Made by a program: the position numbers and the translations under genes. Of a stretch of DNA of 64,000 bases, positions 1 through 14,900 are shown one piece after another. The notes under the pieces are model-generated. The model was not told where the DNA came from. It worked only from the letters and a program-made list of their open reading frames with translations, and did no database searches. The stretch is from Aphrophora alni (taxonomy: Eukaryota > Arthropoda > Insecta > Hemiptera > Aphrophoridae). The DNA lies in contig OY740765.1 in NCBI GenBank assembly GCA_963513935.1, positions 148,391,830 through 148,455,829 on the forward strand, given 5' to 3'. Numbering within the stretch: the first letter of the stretch is position 1; every line of letters begins with the position of its first letter.

Positions 1-178
1 TTTAGATATTTTGGGATAATTCGCTATTATGCCTAACCTAAATCTTGACTAATTTTTATATATATAAAATAAAATAAAACTTACTTTTAACTAACTTGTA
101 GAAATTTAATTATAAACATGTTTGTTATAATCTGTATTCTTAAATTGACTTGTTATATAAATAAATTTGTAATTGCAG

Positions 179-320
179 CTGAAAATGACCCAAACTGTAC
201 CAGATTTATGGAAGAAAACTATCCTCCAGGTTTTACATATCAAAATTTTGGAAGTCAATTTACAGCTGAATTGTTTAATCCAAATGATTGGGCAGAGATA
301 TTTAAATCAGCTGGAGCTAA
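179..320 (+). CDS. FUCA1: alpha-L-fucosidase, first exon in window
   Basis: The acceptor is ttgcag just before 179 and the donor is GTGAGT at 321. The exon enters with two bases of a split codon and leaves with two (AA of a Lys). It codes the segment [14 protein letters not shown] to [11 protein letters not shown], which in GH29 enzymes immediately precedes the [13 protein letters not shown] block. The ATG at 118 is intronic and not a start. One N-C-T glycosylation sequon is present. Confidence 0.93.
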
Positions 321-3300
321 GTGAGTGACCATTTAAATTATCAGCTTTAATTTATTATAATTTATTACTTCAAGTATATTACTTATTATTTAAAAATGAT
401 GTATAACTTGCAGTTATTGAAATTTCTTATTCAAGAAAATTGAATTTACATGGCTAATCTGGAGAACATGATCTATTATTTTTTTTAGATATTATACCGT
501 CAATCACTGTAACATTAATAATGGTGCAAAATCATTGCACAAGCTTGCTTAGTCACTCATCAGTAAAAGCAAATAAAAACTAACCAAAACGAATTATCAC
601 AAAAAATGTCAGTTCAGTAGTTATCAATCATAAAATGAAATCTACCATGGATGCCATCTTTGAAAAAATATTTATATATTTAAATAGGGCCTAAACTTAC
701 TTCACGTGTGCCATAAACATCTTCTCATTGTAAATCATATTAGATTAAAATCGAGCTTTTATGATAGTGATCTAGGTTCCTTTTTTGCCAATTTTTCCTG
801 AACCATATTTTTTTTTTGGGATTTTGGGTCATTAATCTTCACATTTCACTAAAACTTCAGAGGCACCAACATTCAGCTTACGAACTGGTTAGTGAAGTTG
901 AGTAGAGGTTGTCTGAAACAAGTTATGGCACTACTCACTGGACATAGCCACTTCAGGAAACATCTGCTAACACTCTGGATCATCAATAGTGATCTCGTTT
1001 GTAAGTATGTAAACAGTCTGATGAGACTGCTAAAAATCCTAGAATGTGAAAGGCTCAAGGTTGAGAAAAGCCATATTTGGTGCTTCACAACCTAGTGATG
1101 ATTCTGAAGGGGAAACTCCTAAGCCTCATTGAAGATATAGGTATCGGCTTGCCTTGCTAGTAGGTACTTGGCGTATACAATAAGCATAGATTGACATACA
1201 AGGATCTTGAGTTCTCATACCCCAATATACTATTCTAATCTAATACATTTTGTTTAGGTATTGCGAGTCAATTTTGAAAAATCATAATTTTGTGTTTTTT
1301 TTGTTTTGTTTTTTGCAGTTACCTCCAAATTTTGAATTATCAAAAAAAATGAAATTAAGTCTCAATTTGTAACAAAAATATGTCCACATACCAGATTTGA
1401 TTAAAATCAGTAAATATATTTGGGTTGTAGAGCACTGCATATATTGAATCAGGGTACCTAAAAAGAGATAAATGTAAAAACTCTACATTAATTTTTTAAC
1501 CCATCACATACCTTTCACTATTTTTATGTCCCCTAAGACTACAAAAAGTTTTATTTTTATTTTGATCTCAACTCGAGCCACAAGTGGAAACTTAAAATTT
1601 ATAAATTAGATAAAATGATTTGCAATTAATTAATTGGCTTTAACTTATGATAAAAGATATTTTCTCATACATAGGCTTATTACTAATAAATAAATAAAAA
1701 ACAATTGATGTCAGCTTTGACAATAACAAGTATTTAATGAAGTATCTTCAATTTATTTACAAATCCTTTACAATCCCACTTATAGAACTTGAATCTCAAG
1801 AGAATTACTAACACTTTAGTTATCAAATAATTTGAGATAGTGAGATTCATGTTACAGATGGGGAAAAAATACCGACTTCAAGTTGGTTGACCTTTATTCA
1901 CTTCAGCAGTCTCTTTTGATTACATTTGTTATTCCTGTAATAAGAAATAAGTGAAAGAAAACACCACAGTACAAGTATTTTGTTTTAAGAAACAGTTCTT
2001 AATTTTATTTAATAAAAAATCAGCACATTTACATATAAGAACAGTACAGCACTGTATTTTAGTTAACATTATTTTATGTAAACACAGTAATAGAAAATGT
2101 CTACCTAATTTACTGCAACACAAACCACTTCAAAATGGATTTAATAAAATACAGAACGGTAGACGTGGAGTGAACAATAGAGCTACACTGAGCCCAAATG
2201 CAGGAAAATCCGATGATGTGGGAGAGGTGGAAGTTCATGTCTCAACATGAAAATTTTGTTATCTCACACAGTAAGGCTACTCTAAACTTCGAATTAAAAA
2301 GGTCTGCTAGCCAAAAGTTCCAGTTATGAGATGATTTTATTAAAACTTGTAGAGGTTTTTGAGCACCTATCTTTCAGTTATAGAGGTTTACCAACATGTC
2401 CAGAAAACTAGCAAAATTCATGTTATCAAGGTTCTTTCTTTAAAATATTCGACTTATAGAGGAAAAATGAGGGGGTTATGGAAAGTTAAAGGAGAATGGC
2501 AAAAATTTAAAATATCAAGGTTTCACTGTGGGTCTGCTCTGATTTAATATACATTCATTTATAATATTTATCAAGTTAATCTATATCTATATTATAACAA
2601 TTATAGTTAATTCAAAAATTTTAGTTTATGTTTTTAAAATTATATATCTGTTAGATGCAATACATTAAAAAAAAAAAAAAAACCGGTAAAATTGTCTTAG
2701 GTAGGGTATAAGGTATAATGATACCTTAATTCAGGTTATAAATAAACTATCACCTCAGGGTACCACATCATCAACCACAAGACCCTAACCGCCACCAAAA
2801 TAGCCACACCTCAAACTGCCCACAAACTGATCACACACACACGCACGTGTGCGCACGCACTCACGCATACACACACACACACGTAACCCAAATAATTTAA
2901 GAAAATATCCAGTGTACATATGTTTATTAAAGTGTAGTGCTAAATGTACTGCAATGAAGTTTAAACTAGGTTTTTAACTTTTACTTTTTTCTAGTTACGC
3001 TTTTTCGGCAAACAAAAACAAAGTTTCAATTTTAACTTTGTATGAATTATTTTTAATTTTACGAAAGTCTTATGTCTGCAGGTAGCAGGTTCTTTCACCA
3101 ACTATTCACCATAAAACAGTTTTTACACATCCTGATATTAAGGTGATTTTTATTTACAAGTGGCTATAGGTAGATAAATTATAACAAGTTTATTTTCTGT
3201 TGATTTAATTTAGTTCCTTTTTTTTTTCAATAAAAAATTCAGGTACTCATATATATGTCTATCCTAAAACATCTTAATCTAACCAACAATTTATATTCTT

Positions 3301-6300
3301 AACTCTAAAGCAGAAATAGTATTCTTTTACAAAAGCACAAATTTTAAAGAATTTAATAATCTAGTTGATAATATTTATTTAAATTAATTGTATATCCACT
3401 TATGAAATGATTTACAAGTTGTACGAAGTTGGAATATATTTAATTCTACAGCCCAATCCAAATATTTTAAATATAAAAAATAATTTTTGAAAAATTAAAA
3501 AAAAAAACTTTGTTTTACTAAACCAAAATTCAAAAGGGTGAAAACCTGACCTTCCTCTATTATGGGAAAGTCTTCAGATGATCTTGAAGCAGTTTCAACT
3601 GGATGGCTGGAATTCCCTGATGTGTATGTTGACTTGGAGTCCTTTTTGGCCAAAGAAGGTGTCTTGCTTGTAGTGTAGTCGTATCGGGATACCCTGTATT
3701 TCCTCAAATATTTATGATGATATGTAGAGAGACCTTCTCTGGACAAATCGGAAACACCAGTCCTGAGGCTTCCCCGAAGTTTCTCTTTTATAATCTCCGG
3801 CCGGCTGGCCCCTCCCTTTCACCCTTTTTGAATACTTATTAGCTATTGTTTTATTCAAAACCGCCGTAATTCCATTTCCAGATCTGTTATTGAATTTCCC
3901 AAGGTGTTGTTTTGAAGCCCGTGATGCTTTCTATCTCCACGACTTCGAATGAAATCCATACGAGCTTTGGTTCTCATATAAACGGCATTCGAAAAATCAC
4001 GAAGGTACGCCTAAAAAACTTCCTTTCGAGTTTCTGAGCCGCCATATTGAAACTTTTTGAAAATGTTGCTCATTATCCAAAAGTTTCATACCCGCAGCAC
4101 AAAATCGCTCCGTGATTTCTTCGGCGTTTTTTCCCACCTTGAAAGATTCTTGACTCGAAATGTCATTCCTTTGGCTTTACAATTTAAAATTCTTTGAATT
4201 GAGCGGTTTACAATTTTAAATTTTATTCCAATTTACTACATATCTCTTTATGTTTATTATTTAACTGCATTTCTTTGACTTTATTTTTGAAAACCTCTTT
4301 TGTTTTCAGAATTTAATTTTAATTTAAATTGTAATTATTTTTTTCTGATTGTTCTAAATAAGTTGTCGAAAGTGTACAGTTCGATTTTGTTAAGTCGGTG
4401 GATTTTTGTCACCTTCCAGGCATCGAACATAACACTTGCCGCTAACTTTTTAGTTATGGATTTTATCGAAAGTTTCCCTCTTGATATTTGATTTATTTTT
4501 CATTCTTATTTCTAGAAATGTTAACAATTTCCAGTTTTGATCAATTTTGGAATTTTTTATTAACTTTAATCTTAAATAACTACGTGAGAAATCCAAAATA
4601 TGATCTGATTCGATATTTATAGGAATGTACGCTTTTAGGACTACACTCTGTACCAATTTCAGCCTCAAATTCATATTTTCAAATTTTTAATTAATTTTAG
4701 AATAAATTCAAAATAAAAGAATAATTTTTAGGTGATGTAAATTCTTTCAACAAACCAATCCCTTTTTTAACGGGTTCTTGGTCTTTGCATTCAATTTACA
4801 AAAGATCTGACGACAGTCACGGTCCACTTTCACCAGGCTAAAGTACAAGTTGGCTTGGTAACAAGAAAATTTAATTTCTTTGTCCAGCAAAACTAGACTC
4901 AACCTTTGAAACGGATTTAACCGTTTCAGTACAATATAATAAACACACGAAGAAAAAGAAATAAGAAAAGAGGTTGCTACAAAAAAAGGGGAGAAAAATA
5001 AGGTGAGAGGATGATGAGATCATGTTGGTTAGAGCAAGAAGGAGGAAGGAACCCTTGGTTGGGAACACTTAAAAGCAGGAGCACATTTTTTAAGGTTTTG
5101 GATCCAATAATATAAAAAAATAAAATAAAAAATAAGAAGAGAAATAAAAGTGATTTCATTATAGGCCTAGTTCCAGTAACACTTTAAATCAAGTATCATT
5201 AAAACTGCTCAAAGAATTTTACATCATCTTGGTGAGTGATGAGGATAATACATTTTAAAAGCTATAAGTATCAGCTTAAAGGGATTCACATATTTAAACA
5301 TAAATTCACATCGATAGCTATCTTGTCAAAATTATAAATAACAAAACTCTTAAATCCAATAACAGTAAACATTTCATAAACTTTTAATACATCAATAAAA
5401 TAATAAAATAATTGCCCATCATCCAATTATTTGTATTTCATACTACCGTATAATCATTTCATAAATTCACCAGCTAGACACCCATTTAAAATTAAGTTAC
5501 AATGCTTTACTTGTAAGAAATTAGTGTAAGTTTTGTCAATTGTGTTGTTATCTGTGTAGAATCCCAATGAATATAAAAACATACAAAACATTGTATTATA
5601 ATCATAATACTGTAAAAGCTGTAATTATATAACTGTAAAAGCTCCTATTCAAAGGGATAACTGCGGCAAATTAAGAAACAAGACCCAAATAAAAATATTG
5701 AATTTGTAAAATAATTGTGTTGAAACATAAAAATTATTTTGTTTTATTAATAAACCAGTCAAATTTATATTTCATCCATCTTGTTTATTTATAAAGGATT
5801 ATGTTAATTTTAAATTCGTTGTATAGGTGTCCAAGTCACAAATAGATATAAATAAATTTACCTGTTATTCGTCGTGTGACTTTGTTCAGCTTATCTCTAT
5901 GACACATTTCAAAACATATGTTTCATCCTCTGATTCTTCAAAACATTAAAATATTCGTATCACATATACACAAAAAAAAAACAACAACAACAAATAACAC
6001 GCAATTGAAACATGTACTACGTTTTACGTTAATTATTAAGTTCAATGTCTCAAAATTTTATACAAAATTTTAATTAAATTTCAATTGTCAAGAGTTTCTA
6101 TACAGAGTGTTAAAAAAAAAACCTTAGCGTGCTATTCATTTTTGGATTCTTTACACTATACATCAAAAGGAACAAAAAATTATTAGTAAAATATTTTCTA
6201 ATCCCCCTTGTTTAGATGATATTCACCATTTTGTTTAAAAATATATAACTTAGAAAATAGATAAGATATGAAGTTCATATTTGGTACACTCTTATGTTTA

Positions 6301-9300
6301 CACAAGTTTACTAAAAACAAAAATTCTATTTTGTATATTTTTTAAATGGCGGCTACATTTTTATCATTATGTTGAGAATCAAAACTTTACCTTATAAATT
6401 GCTGAAATGGTGATTGTTTGAAATATTTAATGTTGGATATATCTCTAAAACCATTAACTTTTAAAGAAATAAACAGCCGCCATTTTAAAAATGAATGAAA
6501 TAATGTTCTAAGTTTTGATGGTAAAACTGTTTGGTGTATACCAAATTTAACTCAAAATCTTACTAATTTCAAAAGCTAAATTACTACTTTTTAAACACAA
6601 AATGGCCAACAGATGGAAAATGAAGCACTTCCGAACATATGTTTATAGGACTTTTTTCTTTATTTTGACCCATATACCCATAACTTAAAATTTCGGCACT
6701 ATATTTTCTGAACACCCTGTGTGTATCAATCATTTCTTTTTACTCAAAGAAGTTGTAAATTGCTCAAATTGAATAAAAACTTAAAGGGTATTACTGAAGG
6801 GTATTACCTTCAGATCTGCAGTCTTACAATTAGTTTATTTGTTTTACCATATCTTATCTGCTTACACTTGAAATTCAGCCTTTTATCTTTTCAAAATTAC
6901 AATATTTAATTCATTTTCGAAAAACTCTTATTTCCAACAGTATTTTTTATGCAAATTAATATGTGATTATCTTGTATATATTTTGAGCGATCTTTCCTCG
7001 TTCAAAGTCAATTTGGAAGTACCTAACTCAAATGGGCTGTCTTTAGCATCGGTTTTACAAAAAATAGGCAAGACCTGTTTTTTCTAGTCTGTAAATTCTG
7101 TTAGTTTATAGTTAACTAGTATCAAATTCAGTAACACATATAATGCTTATATTTTTAAGATAGATGTTACTTTAGCATAGGTTAATGAGATATAATTGTC
7201 TTATTATTGATATAACTTTATTTTTAAGTTGTATTAATCTTCTATTTTAAAAAAATATTTTAATTTCGCTATTTCATATAACTGTATGAATTTCCTGTTG
7301 TAATTTCCTTGTTTATTGATTGCTGACAGGCATTTTCTTTATACTAAACTTCAACTAATCTACTTTTTTATGTTTAAACATTGACATTATTTAAAAGCAG
7401 TGGCGGCTTACTCATAAGGACTCTCGGACGCCGCCCCCCCAATGATAATATTATTTTAATAATGTAAATACCTATATGTATTTAATTCTTTGGAGATAAA
7501 TGAATTATGAATTGCCGCTATGGATTTCACCATCATTTGTAGTGTAAGTTTTACAATGGGTCTATAAAATATTTGACGAATGTATTCTGGAGTTCGGACG
7601 GTGGCCAGAGCGTCCCAGTTTCATTGCATTTAGTCATATGGGGCAAGCAGCAGACAGAGCTGAGGGTGCCGTGACGTCATTTACACAGCGTGTAATGGGC
7701 TTCTAGGGCAGAGTCCAAAGGTGCGCGCGCAGACATCAGTCAGTGAAGCCACCATAAATTAGATGTTCCGCATTACTAAAAACCTTGTTTTCGATTGGGC
7801 AAAATAAGTTGGCGCAACTGTTCTAAATAGTGTCTCGCCACTCACACGAGTTGTTTGTTTATGTTTTTAAGTTTAACCCTTTGTGATTGTGAATGTTAAG
7901 TGAATGATAACATGCCTTCCCTTACGTGTATAAAATAAAACAGAGCCCTCCCATTGCCCTTAACCATCGGCCGCTACTGTTTAAAAGTTACCCTTGTATA
8001 ACCCCAACACTCTCCTTTCTAAAATATATAAAAATTTTAATCCTTCTCTTCATATTCATATATCAAACTATATATTAATTTAATGTAGTTGAACACCTAA
8101 CATTATTTCGTTTTATTTTTACAATAGGATACTTTTTTTTTCTTTTCTAGGTAAGTGTAATTTAAGTTATTAATTCTAGGTTACATCATGATAGTAATAA
8201 TTAGGTAACTCCTTATAATTTCATTAGATATAAAAATAATATTTATTTATATCATTATTTGATGAGAAATATGGCTTTAAAAATATTTAATATTTAGAAA
8301 GTTACAAAATTCCATTTTATGTATTATTATGTAAATTATATCTTTTATTTAGATTAAATACATTTAATAAAGGTTTACCGTAGAATGGGGTGGCTTCGGA
8401 CAGACTATGCGATTTTGTTTACTTAATACAGTAGGACCTCGATAACTTGAAGCTGAAGAGGTTAGGTGCAAAATTCGAGATATCAAGGTTCAAGTTATTG
8501 AGGTCCTACTGTATACAAATGCTTAATGATAATTTAATTGTGTTTTTGTACAATGTGTGGCATCTTATGATTATTACACCATTATGTAATTTAAAAAAAG
8601 TTATGGTTCTTATTTACACAATAAAAGTGTAATGTAGTGGTGACTTTGGACACTAATGCAAATTATATTTACATCCAATGTAGTCCATCGGGCATTCTCC
8701 ATCAGCATAACTACACAAACACTTGTTTACTACCAGACGGACAAATAACAAAGGAGCATGTCTTTTAAAAATGATTTCATCCATTTTTTAGAAGGTTGTT
8801 GACAAATCTCTTTTCTTTACAACCAGATTGGTCTAGAAAACCCTTGACAATATATTGGTTTTATTCAGAGTAAAAGGAATCCACAAAAAGCGGTTTTGAT
8901 ATGCCATGAACTAATTTTTTTTTCATCTTCATCTGTCATCACTTTCTGACCACCAATTTTTTGGGGATTGGTATAATTAACCTCATTTTATAATGTAGAT
9001 TTGGGAACATTAAATTTCGATGCAGCTTTTCGAAATGATAGTTTGCCAAATTTCACTGCCTTTATTATGGCTTTTACTAAATTTTCAGAATTATAATTAG
9101 GTTACGACTTAGAACCTAAAAGTTTTTTGTAAACACATGGCACCTGAAGTCACTCTGAGCAAATTAATATAAAATTATAAATATCTAAAATTATAGTAAA
9201 AGTAGAAAAAATATATACCGTACAAGTATTAAAACATATTTACAACTATATTACAATCACAATGGTTTAAAATAAAATCATCAACTGATATCAATTAGCA

Positions 9301-11890
9301 GCAAATTACAAGGTCGCTCCCAAATTACAAATTAATTAATAAAATATCCCTACAATGTCCGAAGTTTCCCCTGTGTCCAAATACACCCTATATTACAGTA
9401 CATCTTTTAATTACAAATATATTTACTATTAATGTTTACAGTTTTATATAGCCTACAGAAAATTAGGTTGTGGGTGTGTTGTGTACTTTTATTGAATGTA
9501 TAATAATAAAAGCCAACTATTTTTGTAATAATCATATAGCATTCATAATTAATAAATATATTAAACAACTGGTCTCTTTATTGTATTCATCATGTGTAAC
9601 TTGATTGATGTATAATAACACATATACATACTTATACATTCCAACAATTCATTTAAACATATGTTAAAACAAAGAGATTACAAATAAATATAACTAAGTA
9701 AAGATACTATAATTCTCCCATGGTTATTGAAAAAGTTGGTTTGAAAGAAATTAATTAAATTCAAACATGAGATACTATATAGTCTTTTAAGTATTCAGGC
9801 GGGCAGCATGTTCTTATTGATCAGCATAGATCTTGGAATTCATTTCTTGTTTCATTTTGAGATTGGTAATTGATTTTAACATTTTCTTGAGTAATGGGAA
9901 CTATTACCATATCTTCAATTGGAAAGTGACCTTGTTGTTGATCAAAAGTATTGTCAGTATTGTAGGGAATCTGGTATTGTAGGTGTTAAACCCACTGTCT
10001 TTATTGGAATATTATTCCTTCGTAATCGGTCAATATGGTGTTTAAAAGTATACCCATTGTCAAGTTTTATCAGCTAGTTTAAGAGTACGTACTTCCTGAT
10101 TCCCAGTGAGTCTTATTGTTAGAATAGTACTGTGCTTGAACTCGGTCTCCTTCCTTGTATTGTCTTGTCTTGGTTTGTTGACTTTTTGAAGATGATTGAT
10201 TTGAGAGCATCTAACTTTATAGGATCTGTCTGTTCAAGAAGAGTTCTGAAGATATCTTCTCATTAGCTAGAGGTGTAGTTCGATACCTGAAGAGTATTTC
10301 TCTTGTCTTATGTTTAATTGTGTGAGGTTCTTTGATCATTATCGCTAGTCTATGTTTGAGTGTATGTACATTCCTTTTGGCCAATCCAGTTGTCGTAAGG
10401 TGACCTGGAGCTATAAATTTTTGAAAGATACCCCCTCTTCTTTACAGAACTTTTGAAATTTTTCACTGGTGAAGATCGTCGCATTATCACCTTTATATCT
10501 GGAAACCCATAATGTGAAAACACATTCTGGAGCATTTCAATTGGAGATGTTGAAGTTGGTGCTGATGTACATACTTCTACTTCTGCTCATTTTGACTTTG
10601 CATCTATGATAACTATTAAATTACTGTTTTAGTAGAGTCCTGAATAATAATATGAATCCGTTGCCAGTTGTTTTCTGGTATCTCCCAAGGGTGTAGAGGT
10701 GCTTGGGGTGGATTATTTCTTGTTGTGGAACAAGCTGTACATCCTCTGACCACTCTTTCAATATCTTTATCAATAGATTTCCAGTATACATAGCGGTGAG
10801 CAGGTTGCTTCATTTGCATTGATTCGATATGTGTATGAGTGTATGATGAAGTTAATGGAGAACTAAATTTTGAAGGCTTGATGGAATGATAACACACAAT
10901 GAGGCTTGTTAGTCTCTGAATACAATATTCCCATTTATAATGAACTCTGAATCTGTATAATTGTCTTCTTGTAATTTTAAAATTATTTTTAATAAATGAT
11001 CATCTTTCTCTGTTTCTTCTTGAATAGATTCATAAGTTAGATCAATTGTTGAAATTACTTCAATTGCCGAGTCACATATTTGATTTACTTCAGAATTGAT
11101 GGATTTCTCTGCTTGTGGTATTGGCTCAATTGGTGCTCTTGATAAACAATCAACATTGGAGTTTTCTGCTACCTTTTTGTAAACAACTTCATAGTTGAAA
11201 CCTGATAGAAAAGCATCATATCTTTAAAGTCTAGCTGATGTCATCTGAGGTAGTTTAGTTTAACATTCTGATAAAAAATTCTCAGTAGTGGTTTATTATC
11301 AGTTATTAATTTGAAAGATCTTACAAACAGATATTGATGAAAGTGTCCTACAAAAATGACTATTGCCAATGCTTCTCTGTCCAATTGTGAGTAGTTCTGT
11401 TCTGTTTTATTTAAAGATTTTGATTGGAACGCAATAGGACGTTCTTGACTGTTGATAATATGAGAAAGAATTCCAGCAACACCTTGAGGACTGGCATCGC
11501 AAGCAATTTGAACAGGTAAGGTAGGATTAAATGGAGTAAGTACTTGATTGCTGGCAATTTCTTGCTTTAGTCTTCGAAAAGCTTCACTACATTCTCCGTT
11601 CCAGTAGAACTTTGTGTTTTTGAAAAGAAGTTGTCGCAGAGGAGCTATAAGGGTGGATACATTAGGAATAGACTTTGAATAACACATTACCATGCCGAAA
11701 AATCTTCTAACTTCTTCAATTGATTTTGGCCATCCCATTTTCAGAATTGCATTGACCTTTTCGGTTTATTGAAGGATTCGGTTATGTTCAACAACGTGGC
11801 ATAAAAATTCAAGTGTTCTTTGAAAAATGAACACATATCTCAGTTGAGATATAAATCTAATTTTTGTAGTTGATTGAAACATGCATATAG

Positions 11891-11931
<41 letters not shown>

Positions 11932-14900
11932 TCTTCTAATGTTACCTAGAAATTAAATTAAATGTTACCTGTAAACGTTAAAATACACTGAGCTTCCTTT
12001 TTGGTTTTGAAATGCTCCACATTGATTTGAAAATATTTAAAATAGACACCAATTTTAAATTTATTATCACTCCAAACATATAATTTGTCTCTATTAATAT
12101 TTAGGTATGTTGTTATAACGACTAAACATCATGAAGGATTTACACTATGGCCTTCTAATTACTCTTACAGTTGGAATGCGATGGATGTGGGACCTCGCAA
12201 AGATTTAATTGGTAAGTTTAAAAATTTGATCTTCTGCTATAAATTAAATCTATGCTTTGTAAAATATGTTCAAAGTAAAATTATAACAGTTATGATTTTT
12301 GGATTATCACAGCCATAGCAGTTATTACATACGATATACTGGCGACAATGTAGAAAGAAATCAGTTACTGTTTGGGCTACAAGTAACTGTACCATTTGGT
12401 ACAGTTTGTGTACAGGGTTATAAATGTAGCACAGATTGATATTTATTAAACACTGGACAAAAATTAAAGATATGACTTCTTATGATACACAGTGTTCATT
12501 TTAAACCGCAACTTGAGTTTTATAACTTAAGTTAACCTTTACAATGATTTAGATTTCCAAAGTTGGAAGGCTAGCTTTATATAGCTAAATATCTATCTGC
12601 TCATTGCACTGTGTATGGTTTTTTTTTTTTTTTTTAAATTTTGCCTTACTAAATAGAGTTTATTTATTTGAGACAATGGTTTTGAACTTAGAAAGAAGAG
12701 TGATTATTAAAAAAAAGATTGATTATTTCCACAACAAAATGTTCTTAACAAGACATCCATTCACCATTTGATAGTCAAATTAAAATAAACTGTCTCTATG
12801 TATAAATGTCATCATGTTCAAAGACACATTGTTTTAAATTATGTGGCAAATAGAAAGTGTTGGGTAGTTTGCTACGATATCAAAAAAGTCTTTAAGGAAA
12901 TTATTATAACAAAATATAACCTAAAACCATACAAAATCCATGTGTAACAGAAGGTAATTCAAACTGATTAGTTGCCAGACTGTACTATTGTCAGTTTTAT
13001 TAGAGAAAGTATAACAGTTTTAGGCAAAACTTTTTAGTTAGATGAGACATGGTTCCATTTAAGTGCTTAGTCAGCAATCAAAAATACCACTACTGAATGT
13101 CTAAAACCCTCATGTTAACCATCACCATCCTCTGCATTGTCAAAAAAATTTTGTGTGGTGCACTATTTCATAATAGAAAATTATTGGTGCTATTTTTTTA
13201 AACGTACTTAATACAGAGCTCTATCAAGATATTATTATGCAGTTCATTGGAATGTTAGAGGAAGATGAAAGGTATTCTCGGTTGCAACAAGACTATGCCA
13301 CGTGCCATATAGCTAACCCCAACAATGGACCTACTGAAAGACTTTTTGGTGAAACATTTATTGCTTATTATTAAAATGAGTACATTGTTCCGCCTTTCCT
13401 AGCTTTATTAATTTCACGTTTGTTGACATGTTTTGGATATACTTTCAAAACGCTTAACAGTACTGATCATCCTACACTTAGATTTGTTATTTTAAACAAC
13501 TCGCTCTTCCCACTCTTCCTCCCCTCTTTCTTTCTATTGGCTTATCTAAAACTCGTTTAACTTGTTTCTGATTAGTCACTCCCCTTCACTCTACCCATGT
13601 TTCTGGTTTCTTAGTCGTCCCTTTTGAAAAACCTCTTCAAATTTTGAAAATAACATCTCCTTGTGAATTTATTTGTTCTTAACATTCCTTCTGGAGCTGT
13701 TTCAAAAATCGTGCAGTCCACAATAATTCTCAAACTGTTAAGGAACTTAAAGAAAACGTAATTCAGCTGATAGTAGGAATTGGTATTAATACCCTTGTAA
13801 GAGTAGCTAGAAATATATGAAGAAGAGTAGAATTTTGTATGGCCATTTTTAACATTTTCTTTAAAAAAATTTATCAATGTTAAAAGAAATGTTCTTGTTT
13901 TCAGTTTCAAAATGTGTATCACAATAACTGTAAAGAAACATTTTTCTAATATCTTTTATTATTGATTTTTTGGTATAATTGATTTTTTTAAATTGTCATT
14001 AGTTGCATTTCCTTATCTTTAAATTTTCGAATGAAAATCCACTTCAGACAGTTTGAACGAACAACCATTCCATTAGTTTTTACAAACATTTTGCAAAAAC
14101 TGTGCCTAATATCTGCAGGTAACTGATTAAATGACCCAGGTGCTTTAAAGCAAAATGTTTTATTGAAAAATACATTATTTAGTTTAGTATTTAAATTTTA
14201 GCTGTGATCTATAACTATTAACATTACTTGGTATATTTCCACTTTTTTCACATTTTATAATCCATTTCCTAAGCTTAATCCAGAGCAGAGCAGGTAAAAT
14301 AATTTTAATAAATTGTATTGGGTGCATGAAGATTAGGTTCCATATGACACCGTAAGAAACCAAGCGACCATACATCAACTTTTATTATGGAAACCATCCC
14401 CCCCATTTTTTAACAGTGCTCGAAAGAGAGGGATCTAATGCAAGACTACACGAAAGAAGTTGTTGATCGAGAGATTCCTTTGAGATTACCAAGCTCGAAT
14501 TCACTAAAGTGATCTCCTGAGGAGTAAGAAAAAGAAGGAAGAAAAGAGCATAAAATAAAGAGCCCTAACCTTCGAATACTGTAACAGCATCAGAGTCAGA
14601 AAATAAAAAAAAATGGTCAAGAGAGATTTAAGTTGTCCTCTGGTGTCCCAAGGCCGTACTAACTTTTTAACGTAAAATGAATTTGAATACTTATTAAATT
14701 TACCCGTTTTGACTTTTAAACATACAGTACATTTTTGTTTGTTTACAGGTAGTTTAAAATCTGCAATCAAAAACCAAACAGACATGAGATTTGGTCTTTA
14801 CTACTCACTTTACGAGTGGTTCAATCCTTTGTGGCTTCACGACAAAGAAAAGAATTTTTCAACAAATATTTTCTCTAAGAATAGAATTTTACCAGAAATG

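Noticed and set aside
118..178. ATG at 118 as start of the fucosidase exon
   Set aside because: A good acceptor (ttgcag) ends at 178 and the upstream codons are AT-rich intron with no family likeness; the true start is upstream of the window.
541..580. CTGATGA on the minus strand (tcatcag at about 557) as a hammerhead
   Set aside because: No GAAA core follows and stems I and III cannot form.
2735..2840. Shared 'tcacctcaggg' wording with 19395-19500 as a SINE pair
   Set aside because: Similarity is confined to a few short words; no A/B boxes or consistent ends seen.
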